Source: Phoronis australis
Lineage: Eukaryota > Phoronida > Phoronidae
Assembly (NCBI GenBank): GCA_002633005.1
Contig: NMRA01000065.1
Span: forward strand, 1,013,351-1,077,350
Length of the DNA stretch: 64,000 nt
Direction of reading: 5' to 3'
Numbering within the stretch: position 1 is the first letter of the stretch; every line of letters begins with the position of its first letter. Below, piece by piece: positions 48,601-59,100 of this stretch. The notes beneath the pieces are model-generated. The model searched no databases and had not been told where the DNA came from. It saw only the letters and a list, made by a program, of their open reading frames with translations. The position numbers and the translations under genes were made by a program.

Positions 48601-48933
48601 CTCAAAGGCTACCTCTAGGACCACAATGAGGAAATGGCCAAGCAGTAGTTGTGGGAATCGGTTATTCAGAAACGGTTTCCGATTAGAGGCTTGAACCTGA
48701 ATCAGGCTTCTCAAACAACAAAGGAACATTCAGAAATTGTGACAACAATGACAGATTCCTCTCAACTCTCTGTTCCACGATCACCCAAGATAACAGATTG
48801 CACACACATGATTCAGCATACTTTTCAGCTCACGAATGGACCACAGATGTCCATCCACGGCATGAGCAATGAGGTCCATACATGGAATTCTATTTGTCAT
48901 GGCAAAACATTGTTAGCGGTGGGAAAGTGAAAT

Positions 48934-48939
48934 TTTATT
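48934..48939 (-). terminator. TMEM169 polyadenylation signal (AATAAA on - strand)
   Basis: TTTATT on the + strand reads AATAAA on the - strand, about 210 bp after the TMEM169 stop codon. Further candidates lie lower, for example near 48353. Confidence 0.4.
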
Positions 48940-49149
48940 TCTTCACATAAAGAATAAGGAAGTTTCACTCTATGCTTAGCTTGGTTTGTGCAGCTCCCAT
49001 AAAACAACGTTGTTAAACTTCGCATTATTTTCAGCCGGGTACTTAGCATAATTTAGAAAATAGAATAATGCGAATTTTGACACTTATGTGCAACTACTAC
49101 TCAGCAGCAGTAGCACTGTAAAAGAGTGTAAGACACAATAAGCAATCTT

Positions 49150-49875
49150 TCATAACTGTGACGTGGCCTGTTTCCTGCCTGGAGCTGTGTTTGGCAAGGA
49201 CGGTTCGACGTCTTCAATCTCGACTACTTCGTACGGACAACAATCGGTCACATTCAGTTTATTGCACACCCAGCCGTAGACACCTTTTTCGAAATCCAGG
49301 AAGTCTCTTTTCCAGCTCTTCCAGAACCATGACAGCTGGATCACCATGGCAACTAACCCAACTGCAACACTTGGCAAAGCCACGGTGAGCGGGAACGAGA
49401 GCAGCACTAGAGGACACAGGAAGATGCGATGCCAGATTGTCTTTTCGTCGTATAAGTAAATGAACATGTTGTACCACGTGACACTTCCATAGTAAAAAGT
49501 CACACAAATCGAGCAAATTAATGCTATCGGGATACAAAACAGAGATAAGAAGAAGACATGTGGTCCTTTACGTTTACCAAACAAACAGTCCGAGTTATCA
49601 GAAGTGTCGCTCGACTTGTCAGAAGACTTATACATTTTGTCAAATTCCTCTTGCGAGACCTCGACCTGAACTTCGACAGTTTGTCCCTTCTTGCGACCTC
49701 GAGTGATTGTCCCGGTCATGGTCAAATAGCGAGACATTGTTCCCGTGTTTGGGTGGTGAGATTCTTGGGCCCTGTCCAGGGGAGACAATTCTGTTACCCG
49801 TTCCTCCTCCATGGAGCACACGGGGGGTTGGACAACATTCTCCACAGAGGAACCCTCACCAGCTCCAGAATGCAT
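49150..49875 (-). CDS. TMEM169: TMEM169, transmembrane protein 169
   Basis: A single 241-residue coding exon. Family-specific blocks are RYLTMTGTITRGRKKGQ (about 50-65), GPHVFF, FYYGSVTWYNMF (127-138), VIQLSWFWKSW (178-188) and a C-terminus with GWVCNKLNVTDCCPYEVVE (201-219). Hydrophobic segments at about 106-128 and 151-183 give a two-pass topology. The vertebrate protein is about 297 residues; the difference is a shorter, poorly conserved N-terminus. The biochemical role of the family is unknown. Upstream on the - strand, TTGTATTTTAG precedes ACCTAAGCA-ATG, so an intron probably splits the 5' UTR just before the start codon. It is the reverse of FBXL7 in direction, so the two genes converge. 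Confidence 0.93.
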   Translation of the reverse strand: MHSGAGEGSSVENVVQPPVCSMEEERVTELSPLDRAQESHHPNTGTMSRYLTMTGTITRGRKKGQTVEVQVEVSQEEFDKMYKSSDKSSDTSDNSDCLFGKRKGPHVFFLSLFCIPIALICSICVTFYYGSVTWYNMFIYLYDEKTIWHRIFLCPLVLLSFPLTVALPSVAVGLVAMVIQLSWFWKSWKRDFLDFEKGVYGWVCNKLNVTDCCPYEVVEIEDVEPSLPNTAPGRKQATSQL

Positions 49876-51107
49876 TGCTTAGGTCTAAAATACAACACGC
49901 TGATATTCTGCCTATTTTCAATGTCATGAACTTTGTTGTCTCCTGTCTGAAATTTGAAGAAAATAACTAAAATTACGTTAAGTGCATATTTACCTACCTT
50001 GATAACCATTTGCAGTTACTCAGTTTCAATGTGCTTTGGATACTTTACTATAAACCATGCTTTGGTTTCAAAAGGAACTTTATTCACAGGCGTGTTTGCT
50101 TCCTTTGATAATGCCACACTACCTTTTTCAATAGGGCCATCCCAGATTACACAGTGACACTCGAATCTCTCTGTATTTACCCACAATGCCGTAAACATCC
50201 CTCAGGCACATTTGCGGCCTCGTTTTCATGCCACTGGAGTTTCACATGTTATTTGTTGTTGTATGATTCTTTACATGTTTTTCCCAGTTGCATTACCTTA
50301 TTTGTCCTTCCAATCCTAATGAAGTGTTACTGTGGGTAGCAAATCCGACTTGAAAAAGTTTGACAAACTGGACCAATTGGCAATAACCATGGATGGCGTG
50401 ATCTGAAATTTTTCGCCTTCCCGACATCAATGAGAGGCACGAAAATGTGCCTGAATTTCAAGAAAAAAAGAAAATTTTATTGCTCTATAATCAGGGATAG
50501 CCTTATTGAAAGAACTTTGCCATCACAATCAATTGAATGAGCTTTACCTAAGGCTAAAGCAATAACGACTCATCAGTTCTACTCTAACCCAGAAATCCTT
50601 TTAACAATGGCGACGTCTTTTACCAAACTAATCGTTGTTTTTCAAATAAGTCACGGGGCAATCAAACCAACCAACAAAAGCAACTCAGATACTAAAAACC
50701 ATCCCAATGGCCAAGGAGCCCACGTTAATGAAATAGATTTCGCGAAACGTTTGACGAGCGATGAGTCAGTTGCAAAGAATGTGTACGCGAGTTAGAGGCA
50801 CAGTGCTTTCGGTCAATGACACTGAACTGAATGTGAGAGTGAGAAGGGAAAGAAACTGGTTTCACCGTGGAGCAAACTCACAACCTTACGCACGCTCTAT
50901 TTGACTACTTAAAACTATTGTGGAAACAATTTACGCACCGTCTGAAATCCAAACAACTCTCCATAAAACGACTTATTTGTGGTTCCAAACAAAGAAGAGC
51001 AGCTATTTTGTGAGCGCCCTCTTTAGGGTGCAAGGTCCACAGCCCAGAGCACTCGTATAGAATACGATGGAGGAACAGGTAAATTTTTTCGGGGGAGGGG
51101 GGGAGTT
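49876..51107. other. TMEM169 upstream region
   Basis: Should hold the TMEM169 5' UTR exon and promoter on the - strand, but neither can be placed. An AGCGCCCTCTTTAGGGTGC string is at about 51012-51030. Short frames have no recognisable product. Confidence 0.4.
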
Positions 51108-51345
51108 GCTCGTGGGGCTCAAACGAGCCCTCCCGTTTGGCGAAGTGGACAAAAAGGACCGCCTCTGAGAAACAAAAAGTCAGAGAAAACGAGACAAAAG
51201 TCCACTAAAAAGGCGCAGACGCCGCATTTCACAGTACTGAAGGTGGTGCTCCGTTTTTTAGTCCTCTCGCTTTTTTGTCAGGAAAAGGTCCACTTTGTCA
51301 GAAATTCGAACCTCCCCAAGATTTAAAGGCTAAGTGCGCGCATGC
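51108..51345 (+). mobile_element. inverted-repeat element family A, copy 4
   Basis: Blocks CGTTTGGCGAAGTGGACAAA, CCGCCTCTGAGAAAC, GAAAACGAGACAAAAGTCC and CAGAAATTCGAACC, ending AAGTGCGCGCATGC. The left end runs into a G-rich tract and is not resolved. Confidence 0.8.
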
Positions 51346-52454
51346 AATAGTAATTGCGCGCGTATTTGTAGGAGGGGACGTTGTTGCGCCTTACGGAATT
51401 TCAACGGGGGTTGGCTTTGAATTAACAATTTTTAAAGCGGCCATAAACTCGCGTTCTGTCCAAGAAGCGAACTTCTGACTAATACCTTTCACACAATAAA
51501 ATTGATATTATAATTTGTCCCTTATTAGTCAGACGATAAGTAATTCCTGGGTGCGCAAAGAACTGACAATTCGTTTCTCTTTGAGACCACTAAAGCTCGG
51601 CACAGAGACTCCGTGCAAGGCATTGAAAAGCAAGTGGTTTAAATCGAAAGTTATTTTTTGTACAGGCGGCTTTATAGACGCTTAAAATTGCACAGAAGAA
51701 ATGAAGGTGCTCTGTGGCAAAGCGCGTACTCCAGACAAAGAGGCTCTTCCATTACCTTGGACTCTGAACGATACAGTATAATGCTACTGTTTTAGATGTT
51801 TTGTACGTTCGCATGTTGTAATCTTGTGTGACACTTTTGAAGCTCCTGCAGTACTTTGTTCAAAGACTACAATATCGTGCTCTTAAAGTTTGTGATTGTG
51901 ACGTACAAAGGTCTGGAATGTGGCAGGGCGAGCCCAGCACTTGACTCAAGGAACCGGGCTATTATGGAAGTCTACCGTTCTTGCATCACTTGTCTCCCCT
52001 TTTCACGCGGATTTTTTTATTTGAAGCTATCGCCTTACATTTTTTCAAAATAAGTATCTGCAACAGTGCATCAAACAATTTCGTAATAACGCTTATGGTC
52101 TTAACTCGCTCTCGAATGCTCGGAGCCAAGTTCTGGAACCAATTACCAACAACGTAAAGTCTAGTATAGGCAAAAACATTTTAAACACTTTTATATACGT
52201 AGACTAAACCTCCGTGCAAATACAACACACGCAAGTTATCGAGTTTTACCTTCATTTCTATTTTTCATTCGTCATCTTTGTGATGTACGCCATTGTCTTT
52301 CTGCAATACTCGGCGCTGTGATTTATATTTACTAAAACTGAAATTTTACTTTTTTAAATTTTGTTACTTTTAAGCTGTATTTCTCTGTTTACTTGGCTTA
52401 CATTCGAAGTAGACATTATAATCCCATAAAATCTGTCACATGATATTCCTAGGC
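51346..52454. other. no gene seen
   Basis: Only short frames; no repeats recognised. Confidence 0.45.
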
Positions 52455-52650
52455 TTATCGTGATAGGTTTCCATTTTTTATTCCTATTCAAGTCACAGGC
52501 AATGTGTTCATGCGCCACTTTCGAATTCACGTTATTTAGAGTGGCTAACCCCAATAAACTCTGATTGTGTTCTTGACTCGGTGATTTCGATGTTCTTGGT
52601 TGTAGCGGAAATAGAATCCTACCATGGCAAGGAAAATTGTAAGACCGGTG
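52455..52650 (-). repeat. dispersed repeat family B, copy 4
   Basis: ATTCAAGTCACAGGCAATG, ATGCGCCACTTTCGAATTC, CAATAAACTCTGATTG, GATGTTCTTGGTTG and GCGGAAATAGAATCC align with 9728-9905 and, reversed, with 36715-36870. It is the longest copy and extends on both sides. A direct repeat CCAATAATGCATCC lies just after, near 52660-52690. Confidence 0.65.
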
Positions 52651-54104
52651 GCGTGTCCAATAATGCATCCTGTCCAATAATGCATCCAGAGCTGGTTTGC
52701 GTGGTCTGCGCATGCGCTACTTTTTCGGTTTCCGGTTTTTGCGCAATAATGCATCCAAGCAGTACGCTGGTTATTCGACTTATTATAAAAGCATCATTTG
52801 TGCTTCTTATGTTGTTTATTTTGGAAAAAAGAGATAAAGGGAAATGTCACTGATGTGTGTGAGTATCTTTCAAAGAGTGTTGAGCTTGAATTATTTCTAA
52901 ATGTACAAATGTAGGAGATTTTGTTGGCTGGCACTGGTTGGGAAGCCTACGTGAGCTCGTCCTCGGGTTCTGATCGTCTCTAAAAGGCTCTAATACACTA
53001 TATACTGCAAGGTATNTTCATTTTCTAACTATCTCGACACAAACCTAAAGAGGGTTTTTAATATTAGCTACATTTTCTAAAACTTTGATCGCACAAGAAA
53101 TACTCATTTTTGACGTGCGGGCAACTCTTATAATTTTACGTCCAAGTGTTTAGACCCTTGTAATAAACTAGCACTGGTGCAGAGATTGGGAGACGTCTGC
53201 CGGACTTTGTGAGGAACCAACAAGGCCAAACGTGAATATTGGTGACATGCGCTGTAGGATGACAAGATTGTCTATTTTTGTAGAAACACAGTATTATGGG
53301 ATTAATTTAAGACACAGCGTGACAGAAGATGATAGAAGTTTCTGAGGGAACGTGTTCCGGTCTGTAACTGAAAAACCTAAGGCTACTTGCAAGGCCCCGT
53401 CGCACTGTTTTGAAGATATTGATTTCGGCTTTGTGACTGTGTTAATAACAGGATATGGCTCCTCAACAACCTTTTAACGCGCCTATATGAGACCTAACGT
53501 ACGACAAACGTGACTACCTATCAGTAACCTCAGCCAAGGCCGGGCATAACCTCTGAGTTTTGGTCATCAAGAATACATGCTCGGCCGGGCGGATCTGTCA
53601 ATTTGCTATTGACTGTGGACCCCCGGCGGGGCGGCCGCGACAACCAATCTCTTAACGATACCAAGACGATAAAGTTACTGGTGGACAGCATGAAAATAAT
53701 CCAATCACTGCTTGAGTAACTTTGGGTTGTAGAAATATAAGGAGATCATAAAAAACGACTTGCCAAAAGAAAAATGCGTTAAAAACATGGAAGTTTTGAG
53801 ACACCGAGCAATAGTAAACAAGACCAGCAAGTTTTTGTGGGAGTCATTGCACACAGCGAGCTTATTGCTGTACATCCATAAATTGGTGGGTATCCTAATT
53901 TTTCAGGTGCACACCCGTCAAACATTAGTCGAGTAACCCTGGAAAGGCGAACATCAGATAACTATCGGGAGCAAGTCGCATTAATGACATATCGAATTCA
54001 AAATTTGTAGTTGCTTTAATTGAGATCTTCAGGCAAATAAACGGAGCTTAATTACAATGTTTATTCATTGCTTAAGACAGCTCTCCACTTTAATGCGCTA
54101 AAAA
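52651..54104. other. no gene seen
   Basis: One N at 53016. A small G+C-rich patch (CCCCGGCGGGGCGGCCGCG) at about 53621-53639 stands out from A+T-rich surroundings. No exon can be supported. Confidence 0.4.
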
Positions 54105-54315
54105 TTGCCATTTCCAGTTTTCCAAAGGTTCATTACCGTGCTACAAACAATAGAAACTTTATCTTGTGTTGTGTTGTGACATCAACACAATACAAACCAA
54201 CTGGCGGTAACAGACTGGAATATTCTTATTCCTAATTTTTCTCAAGACATACTTAACAAAATAAAATTTCACTCGTCCGCCATATTGTGTGCTAAATAGA
54301 TGACAACTTACCGTA
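54105..54315 (+). repeat. dispersed repeat family C, copy 2
   Basis: CTACAAACAATAGAAACTTT, ACACAATACAAACCA and GCCATATTGTGTGCTAAAT blocks match 37840-38050 in the same order and spacing. Confidence 0.6.
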
Positions 54316-55227
54316 ACTCATAAAGCACACTGATACTTCTAGTTCCAACATGTAGCTGCTTAATTAAACTTGACTTATCGAGTACGCCCTTTTGAAATCC
54401 TGGATCCGCTACTCGGGTGTTGTTTACCTGCAAATCGTCATCTAATATTATAGTTCGTGCCATCCCGACTGCCGAACGCCGCAAAACTGCTGAGATGCAA
54501 AATATGTGACTGTGACTGTCCAATGGCCCAAGGCAGTAAGAATACTGTACTACCTTTCCAGCCATGCAAAGCCTTCAAATTGGTAAAACGTTTCAGCTTA
54601 ACCAATTTCCATTTATATTAGACACTTATATTCTTATTTCCGCTCTTTAGTTTTCAAAAACACAAAACAGGGTGCATCGAAACCGTACGTACTTTCAAAG
54701 ATTCGTGTGGAATATCACAGCGTGGTAATTTAATTGCAAACATTAAGACGGATTCCAATTTTACATAACATTACGGCGACGGAATACGCATATTATTTTA
54801 CTTAAGATAAGTAATTAAAGCCAATACAGACATTTACTATAGCAATTGCAACCACTTTCGTAAACTATGTCACGTGAAGTAAGATGAATGGCGTAAATGT
54901 TTGACATATTTGCACAATTAACACAATTGTAATTTCCTGTTTGAGCTCTTGAAATGTTGGACCGAGGCATTCCATTCATTTCTACAAGTACGTATGTTGG
55001 GAAATAGCCTGACCAGCCAGGCATGTTCTTGTCTGCCATTAATAAAAGCATCTTACTCATTTCATTGATGACTGTTAATGTCATTATGAGCAAGCTGCAC
55101 GCGACACGGAGGTTTTACACAGGGACATGATTGCGCAAAAGTTACTCCCTAGATGACAACAACGCCATGACGTGTTATACGTTTATCATTTTGTTGAAGA
55201 ATATGCATCAGTGGTGGGTCATGGCTA
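54316..55227. other. no gene seen
   Basis: Frames of 85-92 residues on the - strand have no recognisable domain or splice context. Confidence 0.4.
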
Positions 55228-55334
55228 AAAAATTCCCAGATTCCATTTGGCACTTCGGGGGTGCGAATGTCTGATGGCGCAGTATCCTGGCTAATACTCT
55301 ACCCCCTTAACTCAAAATCCTGGATCCGCCCCTG
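55228..55334 (-). mobile_element. hAT-like element, reverse copy
   Basis: Read on the - strand it starts CAGGGGCGGATCCAGGATTT and continues with GAGTATTAGCCAGG and CATTCGCACCCCCGAAG, matching 6517-6630. The other end is missing, so this is a truncated copy. Confidence 0.7.
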
Positions 55335-56069
55335 TGTGACGTCACGTAACAAATCATACTTATTCAGCGGCGGCGGAGTTTTACTGAACTCACTCGAAAG
55401 CCGTGGGATTTGAGTTGGGCCAGGCTGAGTTCGAAGATTAGACCCAGGCTGAGCCCTGAAAGCAGTAAAGATTTACTTTTTTCAACACGGCCCGCAACAA
55501 CACGGTATCTGTATATATGTACAAAAATTAATCGAATTCCGGATTAATTATAGAGCGAACATTCTACAGACCCCTTTACCTCTCAGGTAACTGTGTGTCC
55601 GACTTCATGCAGTGCCCTTAGATAATAGTTAAAACAACCCACAGAACACTGGAGAGATTGTCTGGGAATCCAACCAAACACACGTGTTCGTTTCTAATAT
55701 CACATTGCTGTCTTTGACGAGACGGTTCGTCGGCAAGCTCGCTAAAGGGCTTGGGTTCAAATGCCGAAACTCGATTTCCAGATAGCAAAAACCAGGACCG
55801 GCGTAAGGCGAAATATCCTATCGTCAACGGTGAACCGAGAGTCAATGTTTCAGTCGCCCACGACCAGCGATATGGATGCGAATAGTTGATTCAGAAGTCG
55901 CGGGAGGATTTACCGGGGTTAGAATCCAGATCGACCACAGCAGATGTGGATTTCGAGACAACAGTCTGACATACGCAGCCCTGGCCAACAGACACATGTT
56001 TGAACGTTCACCGGAGACATACCAGGGCAGCGCTAATGAACTTTTGACAGTGACTGCATTGACCTTAAA
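55335..56069. other. upstream region of discoidin gene
   Basis: Contains the expected promoter and 5' UTR of the gene starting at 56070. Short frames on both strands are not supported as coding. Confidence 0.4.
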
Positions 56070-56157
56070 ATGTCATCGAATTCGTTGATCGTTCTGCTCA
56101 GTTTATGTTTTTTCTGTCCAACGGTTATTTCTCAATACTACTACACACCGGACACAG
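56070..56157 (+). CDS. discoidin gene exon 1 (signal peptide)
   Basis: ATG at 56070 encodes MSSNSLIVLLSLCFFCPTVIS followed by QYYYTPDT, a clear hydrophobic signal peptide with probable cleavage after VIS. Donor ACACAG|GTAAGT, phase 1. The junction makes Glu with the next exon. Confidence 0.7.
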
Positions 56158-59100
56158 GTAAGTAATTGCTAACTTTTCAACGCAGTTTAAAGGAAATGTG
56201 TTTAGCGCAATGAACCGTGCTCTGCGTTGTGTTGAAGTAGCTCCAACTTTCTTCATAGGCGTATTTGGTCTTTCAAAAGTAACGCCGATGTTCTTTGTCT
56301 TAGCTTGATTAATAGAAATCGTTTGCAATACATCACTTGAAATTCCGTTTACGGCCATGCCGGCTGCAACTAATCACATTATAAGAAGCCGCAACTTGTA
56401 TCATCGAAAGCAATCAAATCGTCCTCAAGACCTAGATATAATGTTTAATCTCAGTTATGAGGACGAGACTGATTTTACAACTGTTGGTTTAGGGGCGGGT
56501 TAATTGCCCCTTTAGAAGTCTTCAAGATTTTGATAATTTAAATTTGGTCAACTTGTGTCCTCACTTTTGCTGAACAGGACAACGGTCACACGACACTGAA
56601 TTCGGTAACGGATAACATCTGAGAGACGGCAATTTGTTTACTAAACGTCTCATTCGTTTTGTTAACCTTTCCTATTCTTGAAACGTCGTCGATCTCACCT
56701 GAGATGCACATTCTTTTTTGGATTTGCTGCCAAAGCCTCTGAACAAACGGAATCGAAATCAATAATATCTAGTACGTGCTTAAATGAGCCGCTACATTGG
56801 CAGCAATAACCGTGCCTTCTGCCACAAAAGTTTCTAATTTTTAGTGGACATTTGTCTCGTTTTGTACTTTTTTCGGAGTTAGTTTCTCTGAGGCGGAACT
56901 TTTTGGCCTCTTCGCTAAATGTACAGGGACTCGTTCGAGTCCCCCAAGCTCCTCTTAGGTGGGCGCATGCTATTCTATGAAATTGTTATCAAATTATGTG
57001 ATTTTTGGGTTTGATTCGAAAGAATTAACGATTCCTTATTGTTCTTCAACCTGACTGATAAAGACGGCTCAATCTATGCGCCACCCATGGTCTTGAGCAA
57101 TAACGAATAATTGTTTTCAAAGCCCTAAAACTACTTCATATTTGAGTTGAGGCCAAGTCGATATTATTTTTATAGCCGGAAGTGGTGTTATCAAAAGTTA
57201 ATTTCTTTGAAGGAACGCATGCTAATAGCCGCTTTAAATAGAGTGTTAGTAGTTTAACGCATGTGCACTACAAGATCAGAGATTGACCCTGCCAATCAAA
57301 CATTATCGTACATTGTATTTAAATAAAAAAATCCTTATTATTACACAGTGAGCGCCGCTTCATATATGTTAACTCAAATCTACTCAACCCCAGTTTTGAG
57401 ATTGCAACAAAAGTTAAAAAATCACGACATTTAAGAATCTGACTATGTGAATGGGCGAAGAATATGCACATGTTGCCAACTTCTGTTTTCTACACGAGAA
57501 CAAAATGACACTTTGCCTTCTGAAGATTCTCTGTTTTATGCAGCAAGTTAGATCTTTGTAGTCCTATTCGCCAGGATCCTTCAGAAGGGGCGTGACGATG
57601 TTAAACTCTACAAGAGAAGGTTTATATTTTCAAAGTGAAAATTCAATCTAGTTTAACTTTCACCCGCGGCGTTTGTCATTTACAACTAACCAGGTGAATT
57701 AAAACCAAACAAATGTGTAATTGCCAGAACTGAGTTTGGTTGTCACGGCAGTCAGGTCGACTTGCGTGCTAAAGCTTGCGATGTTCATGCACCGGCGGAT
57801 CTAGCATGTCGCAGGAGGGGGAGGGGGGTGGGTAAACTCAAATTTTGAAGGAAATAATTGTTCTCGACACGTTTAGAAGAGCATACTAGTGGCGTTTTGG
57901 TCATTACTCGTAATCGCAATACCATCACGATTTATAGATACGAAAATTGTCGTCTACGTCACTGGACATCCAGTGGTAAAGATCTTCGATTCGACCGACC
58001 GTGGCTTCATTCATTTTTCATGGGTCCCTTCTCGGGATATGAGGAAAATTTTTCCGAAACCGCCTTTTCAGGGCGTTTGTGTCGTCACAAAATAACGACA
58101 ACAAAAAGTTATTTACCACAGATATAATCTTCTGAAACCCGTGTAGGCCCATCGTAGGTCGGCCACTGACACTATTTTCTGATTTTGTCTACGTCTAATG
58201 AAGTCTTAATCTACTTTACGATGCTCTTCTTTGTAAATCAGAATCAGTCGACGCGCGACTCATCAAAGGAGATGGCGCTGCGTGCCTTTAATATGTGACG
58301 GCTGACTTATAATTGTCGGTAGGTGGCATCACGGCTGGAAACCCGAGGTGCAAAATCAAAACAATAAGCTTTAGATACACGTTCAATAGGAAGCTTATAG
58401 GAAGTTACCCACTTATGTACAAGAATCTACTTAAACGTTATTTGAAGATACTCTTTCTTATTCATTTTGCTTGCTCGGGAATATTCTGGATATTTCCTTA
58501 GGCTAAAATAATAGTTCAACGCCATTTTGCAAATTTCAACCGTTATTGAATGGCGATTTTAGCTTCGCAAGTTTATGGTTTATGTTGATTTATTTCCGCA
58601 AATTAGAACTAGGAATTTAACATTTCATCTTCAACAATCTTTTTCTTGAAAGAATCAGTGCCATATTGAGGATTCCCTTGTGTATATTCACCTCGTGTCA
58701 GACGTTGACTGTGGGTTTAGTTTAAAAGGTAGATATGTTTTGTGATTGTGTGTGGATGGAGAGAAAATGATTAAATTCAGAAATTAATTTATTATATAAT
58801 AACTACCAATTAATTTCAAGGGAAACCTATAGTTAATTAAGTACACTAACAACGAAGAGTAACTACGCTAGCGCCCTCTGCCAGCTTCAATCAATTAATC
58901 ATAAATAATCAAACATCTTATCTGCTATCCAGTCTGTATAGGACAAGACTGACACTATCCAGTCTGTATACATGTAGGACAAGACTGACACTCGTTGGAT
59001 GACTGTCTTGTTGACTGATCCTCGTACTAACACACACAGTACTGCAACAATGTGCTTGCTTGTCACAGTTCTAATGACACAACGACAGGCCGCAGTATCT

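Larger units (their letters stand above)
43327..48933. other. intergenic between FBXL7 and TMEM169
   Basis: No gene supported. Contains a family B repeat copy (43535-43610) and a complete family A element (45360-45610). Frames up to about 90 residues occur on both strands without domains. 48394-48930 has slightly longer open frames on the + strand, with no recognisable product. Confidence 0.5.

Noticed and set aside
49158-49929. Several + strand frames over TMEM169
   Set aside because: Shadows of the TMEM169 coding sequence on the opposite strand.
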